NCBI GenBank assembly: GCA_017424085.1 | Contig: JAFPBP010000176.1 | Coordinates: forward strand, 1-12,454 | DNA length: 12,454 bases | Direction: 5' to 3' | Origin: Clostridia bacterium | Lineage (GTDB): Bacteria; Bacillota; Clostridia; Oscillospirales; UBA644 | Part shown: piece after piece, positions 1 through 6,281 of the stretch | Layout: each line of letters starts with the position of its first letter | Position numbering within the stretch: position 1 is the stretch's first letter | The notes under the pieces: generated by a model | What the model was told of the DNA's origin: nothing | What the model saw: only the letters and a program-made list of their open reading frames with translations | Databases searched by the model: none | Program-made: the position numbers and the translations under genes

Positions 1-45
1 AACGATATCTCCAAGAAATTCGGAAAAGCTTTTTTTCTGCTTCAT
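1..45 (-). CDS. cdaR: start of a CdaR-like (YbbR-domain) protein, partial
   Basis: Only the first 15 codons are in the window (MKQKKSFSEFLGDIV); the gene continues past position 1. Its ATG (43-45) overlaps the TGA of cdaA (42-44) as ATGA, so the two genes are almost certainly translationally coupled. The name rests on context: in Firmicutes the gene directly after cdaA is normally cdaR, which encodes a membrane-anchored YbbR-repeat regulator of CdaA, usually followed by glmM. The visible residues are polar and basic, as expected for a short cytoplasmic tail before a transmembrane anchor. Nothing in these 15 residues identifies the family. Confidence 0.6.
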   Translation of the reverse strand, partial: MKQKKSFSEFLGDIV

Positions 46-911
46 TCCTGCTTACCCCGTCCTTTCCAAAGATTTGCAAGAGGATCCTTTTTCACCTTTT
101 CTTCGGTCCCGAGCTCTTTCTTCAGTAATGCCCGCAATGCATCGGGTGAAAGACGTCGTTGGAGATTTCCTTCCATTGCAACGGAGATGATTCCCGTTTC
201 CTCCGAAACGAGGATAACCACGGCGTCGGAAATTTCGCTGACGCCGATGCCGGCACGGTGGCGGGTCCCAAGCTCGCTGTCGAATGTCTTTGTTGTCAAG
301 GGGAGGAAGCATCCTGCCGCATTGATGCGACCGTTGCGAATGATTACCGCTCCGTCGTGGAGGGGAGCTTTCGGGTAAAAGATATTCAGGATCACGTCGC
401 AGATAACGGCGGCGTCAACCTTTGTCCCCGTGTTGATCACCTCGCCCAGCTTCGTGGAACGCTCCAGGACGATCAACGCCCCCGTTTTTGTTGCGGACAT
501 GTTTGAGACTGCGTCAACGATATTTTTGATCAGATCCGCAACCTCCACCTCGGATACCTTTCGCTCCGAGGAGATAAAGAGGTTCGTTCCTTTTCCGCTG
601 GTGCGCCCGATGCGCTCCAGAAGGGTACGCAATTCGGGTTGGAAAACGATAATGATTGCCAACAGCCCGAATTCAAGGGTACTGTTCAGCAAATAGGAGG
701 TCGCCTGCAGCTCCAGGGCTTTTGCGATCTGGAACAGGATCAAAAGCGCTACGATGCCCTTCATCAGCTGCGCCGCCCGTGTGTCACGGATGAACTTCAG
801 CACGTAATAGATGATGACGGCAACGAAGATGATGTCGAGAAAATCCTGCCAGATGAAGTTTGCGGCGGTGTTCGAAATAAATTCTCCGATGCTTTGAAAA
901 AATTCAAGCAT
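42..911 (-). CDS. cdaA: diadenylate cyclase CdaA
   Basis: Membrane diadenylate cyclase that condenses two ATP into c-di-AMP, a second messenger controlling potassium/osmolyte balance and cell-wall homeostasis. The 289-residue protein has the full CdaA layout. Three N-terminal membrane segments lie at about 27-41, 47-66 and 74-92, followed by a linker helix and a cytoplasmic DAC domain from about 105 to 260. The DAC signatures are intact: DGA at 186-188 (in PLHDGAVI) and RHR at 217-219 (in GTRHRAGIGVSE). Length is slightly above the roughly 270 residues usual for the family because of a charged tail after residue 260. The start is supported by GGGAGGT about 9 nt upstream. The stop overlaps the next gene as ATGA, the usual cdaA-cdaR arrangement. 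A SigA-like promoter and a leader hairpin lie upstream. Confidence 0.97.
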   Translation of the reverse strand: MLEFFQSIGEFISNTAANFIWQDFLDIIFVAVIIYYVLKFIRDTRAAQLMKGIVALLILFQIAKALELQATSYLLNSTLEFGLLAIIIVFQPELRTLLERIGRTSGKGTNLFISSERKVSEVEVADLIKNIVDAVSNMSATKTGALIVLERSTKLGEVINTGTKVDAAVICDVILNIFYPKAPLHDGAVIIRNGRINAAGCFLPLTTKTFDSELGTRHRAGIGVSEISDAVVILVSEETGIISVAMEGNLQRRLSPDALRALLKKELGTEEKVKKDPLANLWKGRGKQE

Positions 912-940
912 ATCGTTTCGACCTCCCTTGTTTTATGTGA

Positions 941-964
941 ACGGGCTGCTGTTTGCATGCCCGT
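941..964 (-). other. hairpin in the cdaA leader
   Basis: ACGGGC (941-946) pairs with GCCCGT (959-964). An inner TGC/GCA (947-949 with 955-957) extends the stem, with one bulged base at 958 and a 5-nt loop. It lies between the predicted cdaA promoter and the ribosome binding site. No T tract follows on the minus strand, so it does not look like an intrinsic terminator. It may stabilise or control the leader mRNA; function unknown. Confidence 0.45.
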
Positions 965-990
965 ATATAAATCTATAATATATCTATTTC

Positions 991-1019
991 ATTTTACCAA
1001 CAATTCGCGGAAAAATCAA
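991..1019 (-). promoter_or_regulatory. predicted SigA promoter for cdaA
   Basis: Read on the minus strand: TTGATT (1014-1019), a 17-bp spacer, TAAAAT (991-996). The -35 element overlaps the stop codon (1016-1018) of the upstream aminotransferase gene. With no terminator in the 104-bp gap, cdaA may be transcribed both from here and by read-through from the desulfurase operon. Confidence 0.5.
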
Positions 1020-2152
1020 GCCCTTCCGCTATTATTTAAATATTTTTTCAAATATTTAATACATTCTTCCACGTCTTCTTCGGTGTTTCGGTATCCGAAG
1101 CTGATCCGAACCGTTCCGCACTCCTCGGTTTTCAACGTCCGATGTGCCAGTGCAGAGCAATGATACCCGCCCCGTGTGCAGATCCCGCATCGGTCCAGAT
1201 ATTGTGTCACAGCCTCGGAATGCACCGATTCCGGAATGAGTGAAAGGGTTGGAACAAAGGATTCCCCCACGGTAACCAACCGAAATCCCGATACGGATTT
1301 TAACTCCTCGCAAAACATGGCACGCAGTTCTGCTTCGTGGCTGCGGATGGCGTCTCTGTGCTCCATTGCAAAGCGTGTGCCTGCCGCAAGCCCCGCAATT
1401 CCCGGAGTGTTCATCGTTCCGCTTTCGTGGGCATCCGGCAGTAGAGAGGGTTGGTATTCGGACAGAGACTCCGTCCCTGTGCCGCCCTGGGTCATGGTTG
1501 TGAGTTCCAGCGGAGACCCGAGAAGCAACGCCCCCGTTCCTTGGGGACCCAGGAGCGATTTGTGCCCCGGAATGCACAGCAGATCGATGCCGTCCCGTTT
1601 CAGGTCGATGTCCTCGAGTCCGGCGGTCTGTGCGCCGTCTACGCCAAACAGGATTCCCCGCTCGCGGCAAAGGTCGGCGATTTGTCGGATCGGAAGAATC
1701 CGTCCCGTCACGTTGGATGCATGTGTGCAGAATATCAGTCGCGTATTGGGGCGAATCGCCTCTTGGAAGGAATGCAATGCTTCTTCGTCGTTTGATTTCG
1801 TCTGAGCGACGGAGAAGGTAACTCCGAGGGGTTCCATAGCCTTGAGCGGGCGTAATACGGAATTATGCTCAAGATCTGAGATCACGACGTGGTCTCCTGC
1901 GTTAAGAACACCTTTCAATGCACGATTGATTGCGTCCGTGGTGTTGCTTGTAAAAATAACAAGCTCTGAATCGGTCCCGAAGCCGTCGGCGAGAATGCGT
2001 CGGGCATCGTAAATGACCCGCGCCCCTTCTGCGGATAATCGGTGCCCGCTCCGACCCGGATTTGCGCCGTTTCTGCGCAGCTGACGCTCCACGGCGCGGA
2101 TCACCTCGGGCGGCTTCGGGTGGGAGGACGCGGCGTTGTCAAGATAGATCAT
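1016..2152 (-). CDS. class V aminotransferase / cysteine desulfurase family protein
   Basis: PLP enzyme of the NifS/SufS fold, 378 residues and apparently complete. Visible features are the N-terminal YLDNAASSHPKP, the cofactor region VDGAQTAG (Asp172), the Schiff-base lysine in IPGHKSLLGPQG (Lys198) and a C-terminal RGGYHCSALAH with a candidate persulfide cysteine, Cys332. Such enzymes take sulfur (or selenium) from cysteine (or selenocysteine) and pass it to an acceptor. This version resembles the cysteine-desulfurase-related subfamily often found next to DUF3343 or YedF-like carriers rather than housekeeping IscS with IscU. It overlaps the upstream DUF3343 gene by 14 bp, so the two are co-translated. 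The exact acceptor is unknown: sulfur delivery, selenium metabolism or another use are all possible. Confidence 0.88.
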   Translation of the reverse strand: MIYLDNAASSHPKPPEVIRAVERQLRRNGANPGRSGHRLSAEGARVIYDARRILADGFGTDSELVIFTSNTTDAINRALKGVLNAGDHVVISDLEHNSVLRPLKAMEPLGVTFSVAQTKSNDEEALHSFQEAIRPNTRLIFCTHASNVTGRILPIRQIADLCRERGILFGVDGAQTAGLEDIDLKRDGIDLLCIPGHKSLLGPQGTGALLLGSPLELTTMTQGGTGTESLSEYQPSLLPDAHESGTMNTPGIAGLAAGTRFAMEHRDAIRSHEAELRAMFCEELKSVSGFRLVTVGESFVPTLSLIPESVHSEAVTQYLDRCGICTRGGYHCSALAHRTLKTEECGTVRISFGYRNTEEDVEECIKYLKKYLNNSGRA

Positions 2153-2363
2153 AAAATTCTCCCGTCACCTTGACACCGTTGCGCAGCAGTAACCCGTATG
2201 CCGTTTCCGATTGGGTAAAGGGGACCGCAACGCACCAGCCGCAGCCGTCTGCGCTTCGCACGGAATTACGCTGAACGGTGCCGTGGATGTCATATTTTTG
2301 CAAAACTTCAACTGCCTTTTGTGCGTAGGTAACGGAGCGGACCGCAATGCACCTTTTTCTCAT
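2139..2363 (-). CDS. DUF3343 putative Se/S carrier-like protein
   Basis: Small 74-residue protein matching the DUF3343 pattern: an N-terminal strand, an amphipathic helix (YAQKAVEVLQKYDI), an RNSVRS segment and a CGWC motif (Cys41, Cys44) before a short C-terminal alpha/beta region. DUF3343 proteins are regarded as putative sulfur/selenium carriers related to the C-terminal part of YedF. The CxxC pair is the likely acceptor or redox site. Overlap with the downstream desulfurase (14 bp) supports a donor-carrier pair. The ribosome binding site is modest (AGAGTGATC about 5 nt upstream). Family assignment rests on motif and context recognition; the biochemical role is inference. Confidence 0.8.
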   Translation of the reverse strand: MRKRCIAVRSVTYAQKAVEVLQKYDIHGTVQRNSVRSADGCGWCVAVPFTQSETAYGLLLRNGVKVTGEFYDLS

Positions 2364-2408
2364 GATCGATCACTCTTTTTCAACGAATGTAGCCCATGGG
2401 CTCACTTC

Positions 2409-2438
2409 ATTTTATGCTTTGCTGAGGGCTCTTGACAA
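2409..2438 (-). promoter_or_regulatory. predicted promoter of the DUF3343-desulfurase operon
   Basis: Minus strand: TTGTCA (2433-2438), 18-bp spacer, TAAAAT (2409-2414), about 45 bp before the DUF3343 start. Its -35 element occupies almost the same bases as the -35 of the divergent plus-strand promoter. Confidence 0.45.
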
Positions 2439-2460
2439 TCGGGAGAAAGTGTGTTATACT
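2432..2460 (+). promoter_or_regulatory. near-consensus SigA promoter for the NfeD-like/oxidoreductase operon
   Basis: TTGACA (2432-2437), 17-bp spacer, TATACT (2455-2460). Transcription should begin near 2467, giving a leader of about 50 nt before the GTG at 2517. Confidence 0.75.
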
Positions 2461-2516
2461 GTTTGCATATTCTTCTTCGGACGAGCATAGGCTTGTTTTG
2501 AAAGGAGATGATCTGC

Positions 2517-2963
2517 GTGGAGCTTTTGACCGAGAATTTACCCTTGTCTTGGCTCTGTATCGTTGCGCTGTTTTCGTTCGCGGAGCTGTTTTTTCTCAGT
2601 TATCGGATCCTTTGGCTTTCGGTCGGGGGAGACGTGGGATTGCTCTTTGCCTTACTCGGCGTTCCTTTGTGGGGACAGATTTTTGCGTTTGCAATCATTT
2701 CGATATCTCTTTTGTGGTTATCGAGAAGCTGGGCAAGATCGGCGCGATGCGAAAGTGCATTGCAGGAAATTGATGTGGAAGGACGGAATGAATATGATAC
2801 GTTTCGGGTTGATCGGGACCTCGGAGATCTCGACCAAAATGGCGAAGGCGTTGACCAAATGCCCCAAGACGACTCCTTGGGCGATCTACTCCCGCTCTCG
2901 GGCGAAGGGGTTGGAATTTGCGAAGAAATACGGGATATCACAGGTGTGCACGACCCTGGATGA
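2517..2963 (+). CDS. truncated NfeD-like membrane ORF running out of frame into the next gene
   Basis: The GTG at 2517 is preferred. It lies 9 nt after AAAGGAG (2501-2507) in a nearly perfect anti-SD match, whereas the in-frame ATG at 2508 abuts the SD. Residues 1 to about 75 hold three hydrophobic segments with the NfeD N-terminal look (AELFFLSYR... then ALLGVPLWGQIFAF... then an LLWLSRSWAR cytosolic end). NfeD proteins are stomatin/flotillin-associated membrane proteins that normally carry a C-terminal OB-fold. Here that domain is absent: after about residue 80 the frame becomes acidic, patternless sequence, and from 2788 it is simply another frame of the oxidoreductase gene, stopping at 2961-2963. 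The likely reading is a gene that lost its 3' part; a functional short membrane protein remains possible. The membrane part is well supported, the C-terminal 58 residues are not. Confidence 0.55.
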   Translation: MELLTENLPLSWLCIVALFSFAELFFLSYRILWLSVGGDVGLLFALLGVPLWGQIFAFAIISISLLWLSRSWARSARCESALQEIDVEGRNEYDTFRVDRDLGDLDQNGEGVDQMPQDDSLGDLLPLSGEGVGICEEIRDITGVHDPG

Positions 2964-3759
2964 GCTGGCTGAATGCTCGGATGCGATTTACATTGCATCT
3001 CCCAATTCCTTGCATTGCGCTCAGTCAAGGTTCTTTTTGGAGCGGGGAATTCCCGTATTGTGCGAAAAGCCCTTGGGCTCCAACGAGAAAGAGATTGTTT
3101 CCATGTTGGAAAGCGCAAAACGCAACAAAGCCGCTTTCGCAGAAGCGTATAAATCAAAATGGATGCCTGCATACCGTTTGATGCGGGAATTGCTGCCGCA
3201 AATCGGAAGAATTAGAAATGCGCGTTTTGATTTCTGCAAATATTCAACCCGCTATGATGCTCATATGCGCGGGGAAGACGTGAATACCTTCCGTGCGGAG
3301 TTCTCCAATGGAGCCTTGCTGGATCTTGGGGTCTACTGCCTTTATCCCGTATTGGAGCTGTTCGGGGAGCCGAAATCGGTAACCGGGTCGGGAATTCTTG
3401 TCCCCGGAGGTGTAGACGGTCTTGGGGCTGCAATTCTGACTTACGATGATTTTATGGTAACTCTGAACTACTCCAAGGTGTCCGAAGGGGCTCGCGGCGC
3501 TGAGATCCAAGGCGAAAAAGGCACGATTTTTGTCGATGCGATCTCCTCCCCGCGAATAGTGGAGCTTGCTCTTTTGTCGGGCAAACGGAGGGTTTTTGCT
3601 CCCGAAACGGCAGAGGAAGATATGTTGTATGAATGCGATGCCTTTGCGGATTTGATGATGTGCGGCGGAATTCAGGACGAGGAACGTATTTTAACCGCGT
3701 TCCGAATTCTGGATCAGCTCCGAGCACAGGTCGGAATTGTTTATCCCGCCGATCAATAA
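2788..3759 (+). CDS. Gfo/Idh/MocA family oxidoreductase
   Basis: NAD(P)-dependent oxidoreductase of 323 residues, complete for the family. The N-terminal Rossmann fold begins with RFGLIGTSEIS (dinucleotide loop near residues 5-15), contains IASPNSLH after strand 4, and has the hallmark CEKP (Lys94). The C-terminal alpha/beta domain carries GALLDLGVYCLYP (175-187), typical of the branch containing dimeric dihydrodiol dehydrogenase and sugar dehydrogenases. Substrate cannot be assigned; a sugar or cyclitol is likely. The ATG at 2788 follows GGAAGGA (2777-2783) by 4 nt; the ATG at 2794 with a 10-nt gap is an equally possible start. It is transcribed from the 2432 promoter after the NfeD-like ORF, whose reading frame overlaps it by 176 bp, and ends before a strong hairpin. 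Confidence 0.92.
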   Translation: MNMIRFGLIGTSEISTKMAKALTKCPKTTPWAIYSRSRAKGLEFAKKYGISQVCTTLDELAECSDAIYIASPNSLHCAQSRFFLERGIPVLCEKPLGSNEKEIVSMLESAKRNKAAFAEAYKSKWMPAYRLMRELLPQIGRIRNARFDFCKYSTRYDAHMRGEDVNTFRAEFSNGALLDLGVYCLYPVLELFGEPKSVTGSGILVPGGVDGLGAAILTYDDFMVTLNYSKVSEGARGAEIQGEKGTIFVDAISSPRIVELALLSGKRRVFAPETAEEDMLYECDAFADLMMCGGIQDEERILTAFRILDQLRAQVGIVYPADQ

Positions 3760-3778
3760 TTGAATTATGCATAAAAAA

Positions 3779-3807
3779 TTGCCCGAAGAGTGATGCTCCT
3801 CGGGCAA
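3779..3807. terminator. bidirectional intrinsic terminator between convergent genes
   Basis: Stem TTGCCCGAAGAG (3779-3790) and CTCCTCGGGCAA (3796-3807) with one mismatch and a 5-nt loop. An A-rich stretch precedes and a T-rich stretch follows, so it can end the oxidoreductase transcript (plus) and the lipoprotein transcript (minus). Confidence 0.8.
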
Positions 3808-3823
3808 ATATTTATTTATGTGA

Positions 3824-4729
3824 TTATTTTACGCAGCCGTCCGAAATGTGCTGGGTACCGTCGCAGTTGATCTTGCTGTCTGCCGCAACGATGGTGACCG
3901 ATCCTCCGGAAATGGTAACGTCGGTTACGGCTTGAATGCCGTCATCTCTTGCACTGATATTTACGGTTCCGCCCACGATGGTGACAACGCCGCGATCGGC
4001 TTCGGTTTCGTTATCGGACTTCAGCCCGTCCTTGCCTGCGGTGACGTTGACCGTTCCTGCAGCAATAACGAGGGTATCCTTACCCTTGATTCCGTTGTTT
4101 ACGGCGCTGATGGTATATTCGCCGCCGCAAATGCGGATATCATTTTTCCCCTCGATGCCGTTTGCGGAGGCTTCGATGGTCAGCTTACCCTTACCGTTGA
4201 TGGTCATGTCGTCCCGTGCGAAGAGGCATGCGTTGATTGCAGAGGCGTCAGCATCGCTTCCGGAATGAACGACGTTTTTATCGGAGAGCTTGTTTTCCGT
4301 GCCTTCCGCCAAGGTGATGACAACCTTATCGGCGCTGGAAACATACAAGGGCGCGGAGGATTTGCTGGTGATGGAGACCGCGTTGAGGATCAGGCGGATC
4401 TTTGCGGTTTTTGCCGCTGCAATGATGATCTGTCCGTCGGACAGGGTGCCCGTTGCAACGTAGGTTCCTTCTGCGGAAATGGTGACTACGTTACCGGAAA
4501 CCGAAACGCCTTCACCGTTCGCCTTGCTTGCGTTGTCCGCAAGGGTGATCTGAATGGCGGAAGCGTCCATGTCGTCTTCCAGATCGAAATTGCTCAGGAT
4601 TCCGTTGCCGATCAGTTCCTCATTGGGAATCGATCCGATATTCGTATCGGTCCCGCCGTTGTCGGGGGTGCATGCGCAGAGAGCAAGGGTCAGGGTCAGT
4701 GCCAGAAGAATTGCAAAAATTCTCTTCAT
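3824..4729 (-). CDS. Cthe_2159-type carbohydrate-binding-domain lipoprotein
   Basis: Secreted, lipid-anchored protein of 301 residues. It begins with a signal peptide of about 19 residues ending in LCAC; Cys20 is the predicted lipidation site. The mature part has an Asp/Gly/Asn-rich linker and then repeated short beta strands with the rhythm GxxTIxxxxNGIxG (for example NGIEGKND, NNGIKGKD, DGLKSDN, DDGIQAV). This matches the Pfam Cthe_2159 (DUF4353) family of right-handed beta-helices, whose founding member binds acidic plant polysaccharides and calcium. Repeated Asp/Asn turns would suit calcium and polysaccharide binding. Ligand here is unknown. The start is supported by AGGAG 9 nt upstream. 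It sits 21 bp after the zinc-ribbon gene and probably shares its promoter. It is short for the family, which often carries longer C-terminal repeats. Confidence 0.85.
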   Translation of the reverse strand: MKRIFAILLALTLTLALCACTPDNGGTDTNIGSIPNEELIGNGILSNFDLEDDMDASAIQITLADNASKANGEGVSVSGNVVTISAEGTYVATGTLSDGQIIIAAAKTAKIRLILNAVSITSKSSAPLYVSSADKVVITLAEGTENKLSDKNVVHSGSDADASAINACLFARDDMTINGKGKLTIEASANGIEGKNDIRICGGEYTISAVNNGIKGKDTLVIAAGTVNVTAGKDGLKSDNETEADRGVVTIVGGTVNISARDDGIQAVTDVTISGGSVTIVAADSKINCDGTQHISDGCVK

Positions 4730-4750
4730 AGTGGTGAACTCCTATTCAAG

Positions 4751-5188
4751 TTAAAAGGGGAGATTATTGATGATCATGCTCATGAATTCATAATCCATGT
4801 CGAAATCGCCACCGGCAAACCCTTGGACGATTCCCTGAGCGAATCCGATCCAGAAGGAAAAGCCGTAAATAACGGCAAGAATCGAAAGGATCAATCCGGG
4901 AATGGCAAATCCCTTGCGATTGGATTTCAGACCTTTTGCGGAGAGGATGATGCCGACGATTCCTGCAGGAACCCCGATGCAGCAGCAAACCAGAGACGCA
5001 ATACCGACAATGAAACCGATCAATGCGCATTTGTCGGCTCCTGTTGTTTCACTCTTGGGTGCTTCTCCGTTGATCGTAATCACTTCTGCGGGTGCAGACT
5101 GTTCCACGGGAGCTTCGACCTTCGTTCCGCAGTAAGGACAAAATGCTTGCCCTTCGTTCAGCTCGGAATTACAAACCTTGCACTTCAT
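4751..5188 (-). CDS. zinc-ribbon, DUF4190-like membrane protein
   Basis: A 145-residue protein. Residues 1-22 form a zinc ribbon with Cys3, Cys6, Cys17 and Cys20 (CxxC and CPYCG). A Pro/Glu/Ala-rich linker of about 30 residues follows, then two hydrophobic segments at about 54-84 and 93-117 separated by GLKSNRKG, the DUF4190 pattern. The second segment ends in an acidic, Phe/Gly-rich tail. Such proteins are common and uncharacterised in Clostridia; the zinc ribbon would be cytoplasmic. A consensus promoter lies just upstream, and the lipoprotein gene follows 21 bp later, so the two are likely one transcript. No specific function can be assigned. Confidence 0.85.
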   Translation of the reverse strand: MKCKVCNSELNEGQAFCPYCGTKVEAPVEQSAPAEVITINGEAPKSETTGADKCALIGFIVGIASLVCCCIGVPAGIVGIILSAKGLKSNRKGFAIPGLILSILAVIYGFSFWIGFAQGIVQGFAGGDFDMDYEFMSMIINNLPF

Positions 5189-5239
5189 AGTAACACTCCT
5201 ATTATCGTTTGTTTACAGCAAAACTTACCATATGCGGTC

Positions 5240-5268
5240 ATTATACCATGTTTTTCTCTCTAAGTCAA
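5240..5268 (-). promoter_or_regulatory. consensus SigA promoter for the zinc-ribbon/lipoprotein genes
   Basis: Minus strand: TTGACT (5263-5268), 17-bp spacer, TATAAT (5240-5245). The start codon at 5188 is about 45 nt after the expected transcription start, with AGGAG in front of it. Confidence 0.8.
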
Positions 5269-5309
5269 GAGTTTTTTTGACCGTAATCTGTGCTTTTTTG
5301 TGTAAATAT

Positions 5310-5942
5310 TTATCCTTCCTTGGATATCACTGCGAGAATTTTCTTCAACAGATCCTCCGTTGTGGGGTTCTGTTCTCGTTCCAGTCTTGCTTTTTCTTCA
5401 GCTTCGGCTGCTTCTTTTGCCTTCTTTTCCTCTGCAATGCGGGCTTTTTCCGCAAGAAATTCCCGTACGGCAGCCTTGTTTGCGGGATTGATCCCCCGTT
5501 TCTTCAGTTCTCGGCGATCGTCACGGCTCAGGGTTTGTTTTGCCAGCTTCTCCGTAAAATCCTTATGCTCCTCACGGATTCGATTGATGATCTTTACGAT
5601 GGTGAACAGCACGCATGCGATCAGAAAAAAGCTTACGATGGCGTTGATCAGCGCGCCCCAATCAATATAGATCGATTTTGTGAGGTCAATTTTCTGACCG
5701 ATAACCTCGCCCGCTTCGTTGAGCACGTCCGCGCGCACAACCTTCAGAAACGTGTATAGCTCCTGCGCGGAATCGGCGTTGAGCACCAGCGCCAAAAGGT
5801 AATTTACGATGGGCTTCAGTACGTTGTTACTCAGAGCATTGACGACGGCGGTAAACGAGCTGCCGACGATGATACCGACTGCCATATCCACCACGTTTCC
5901 GCGGTTGATGAATTTTTTGAATTCATTAATATAATTGTTCAT
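5310..5942 (-). CDS. mscL: large-conductance mechanosensitive channel MscL with long C-terminal extension
   Basis: Homopentameric channel that opens under membrane tension and releases osmolytes during hypo-osmotic shock. The signature N-terminus is clear: an amphipathic helix (INEFKKFIN) followed by RGNVVDMAVGIIVG in TM1 (about 17-45). An external loop runs from about 50 to 93 and TM2 from about 95 to 118. The C-terminal helix ending TTEDLLKKILAVI matches the usual cytoplasmic bundle. The protein has 210 residues against about 130-150 for typical MscL. The excess is a charged, Ala/Glu/Lys-rich region at about 125-190. The ATG at 5942 has AGAGG upstream; an in-frame codon 42 nt earlier is less likely because the family starts here. 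It lies just after the tRNA terminator with no obvious promoter of its own. Confidence 0.95.
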   Translation of the reverse strand: MNNYINEFKKFINRGNVVDMAVGIIVGSSFTAVVNALSNNVLKPIVNYLLALVLNADSAQELYTFLKVVRADVLNEAGEVIGQKIDLTKSIYIDWGALINAIVSFFLIACVLFTIVKIINRIREEHKDFTEKLAKQTLSRDDRRELKKRGINPANKAAVREFLAEKARIAEEKKAKEAAEAEEKARLEREQNPTTEDLLKKILAVISKEG

Positions 5943-5983
5943 GGTTACGCCTCTGATACGTGATAAATTTGAGGATATAAGCA

Positions 5984-6011
5984 AAAATCCGAACCGTGCG
6001 GTTCGGATTTT
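5984..6011 (-). terminator. intrinsic terminator after the tRNA pair
   Basis: Perfect inverted repeat AAAATCCGAACCG (5984-5996) with CGGTTCGGATTTT (5999-6011). On the minus strand it ends in a T run. It is 7 bp past the CCA of tRNA-Glu and 41 bp before mscL. Confidence 0.85.
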
Positions 6012-6018
6012 AACTTTG

Positions 6019-6093
6019 TGGTGACCCGTAGGAGAGTCGAACTCCTGTTACAGCCGTGAAAGGGCCGTGTCTTAACCACTTGACCAACGGGCC
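6019..6093 (-). tRNA. tRNA-Glu (anticodon TTC)
   Basis: Folds into a 75-nt cloverleaf with encoded CCA. The acceptor is GGCCCGT/ACGGGTC (one G-T pair). The anticodon arm is CGGCC-CTTTCAC-GGCTG, giving anticodon TTC, and the T arm is AGGAG-TTCGACT-CTCCT. Discriminator base is A. Transcribed directly after tRNA-Met, 3 bp apart. Confidence 0.95.
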
Positions 6094-6096
6094 GTA

Positions 6097-6173
6097 TGGT
6101 AGCGGAAGCTGGATTTGAACCGGCGACCGTACGGGTATGAACCGTATGCTCTAGCCAACTGAGCTATTCCGCC
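6097..6173 (-). tRNA. elongator tRNA-Met (anticodon CAT)
   Basis: 77-nt cloverleaf with encoded CCA. The acceptor is GGCGGAA/TTCCGCT with a terminal G-T pair. The anticodon arm is TACGG-TTCATAC-CCGTA (CAT) and the T loop is TTCAAAT. The loop TTCATAC and the body resemble B. subtilis elongator tRNA-Met. The 1-72 pair is G-T rather than the C-A mismatch of initiators, and the anticodon loop differs from the usual tRNA-Ile2. The T stem holds one C-A mismatch (GCCGG against CCAGC). Confidence 0.92.
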
Positions 6174-6204
6174 ATAGGTGCCGCTTCATTCAATCGGCTT
6201 GAAT

Positions 6205-6233
6205 ATTATACTACAAAAAACATCATTTGTCAA
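6205..6233 (-). promoter_or_regulatory. full-consensus SigA promoter for the tRNA operon
   Basis: Minus strand: TTGACA (6228-6233), 17-bp spacer, TATAAT (6205-6210). It matches both hexamers and the spacing exactly, as expected for stable RNA. The leader to tRNA-Met is about 25 nt. Confidence 0.88.
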
Positions 6234-6281
6234 TGCCAAAAGTGTAACATAATTGTAGCGAAATTATGAAGCGGTGAGTAA

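Noticed and set aside
1036..1059. Perfect 10-bp AT inverted repeat TTAAATATTT/AAATATTTAA
   Set aside because: It lies inside the desulfurase coding end and arises from the repeated KYLKKYL codons. All-AT stem without a T tract, so not called a terminator.
639..1163. 174-residue plus-strand open frame over cdaA and the desulfurase end
   Set aside because: No ribosome binding site, crosses two supported genes and the cdaA promoter, no recognisable motif.
3848..5263. 471-residue plus-strand open frame across the lipoprotein and zinc-ribbon genes
   Set aside because: It spans two real genes and their promoter in antisense, and has a Cys/Gly/Asp/Asn-rich composition typical of shadow translation.
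6097..6173. Initiator tRNA or lysidine-type tRNA-Ile2 for the CAT anticodon
   Set aside because: The acceptor lacks the C1-A72 mismatch of initiators, and the anticodon loop and body match Bacillus-type elongator tRNA-Met better.
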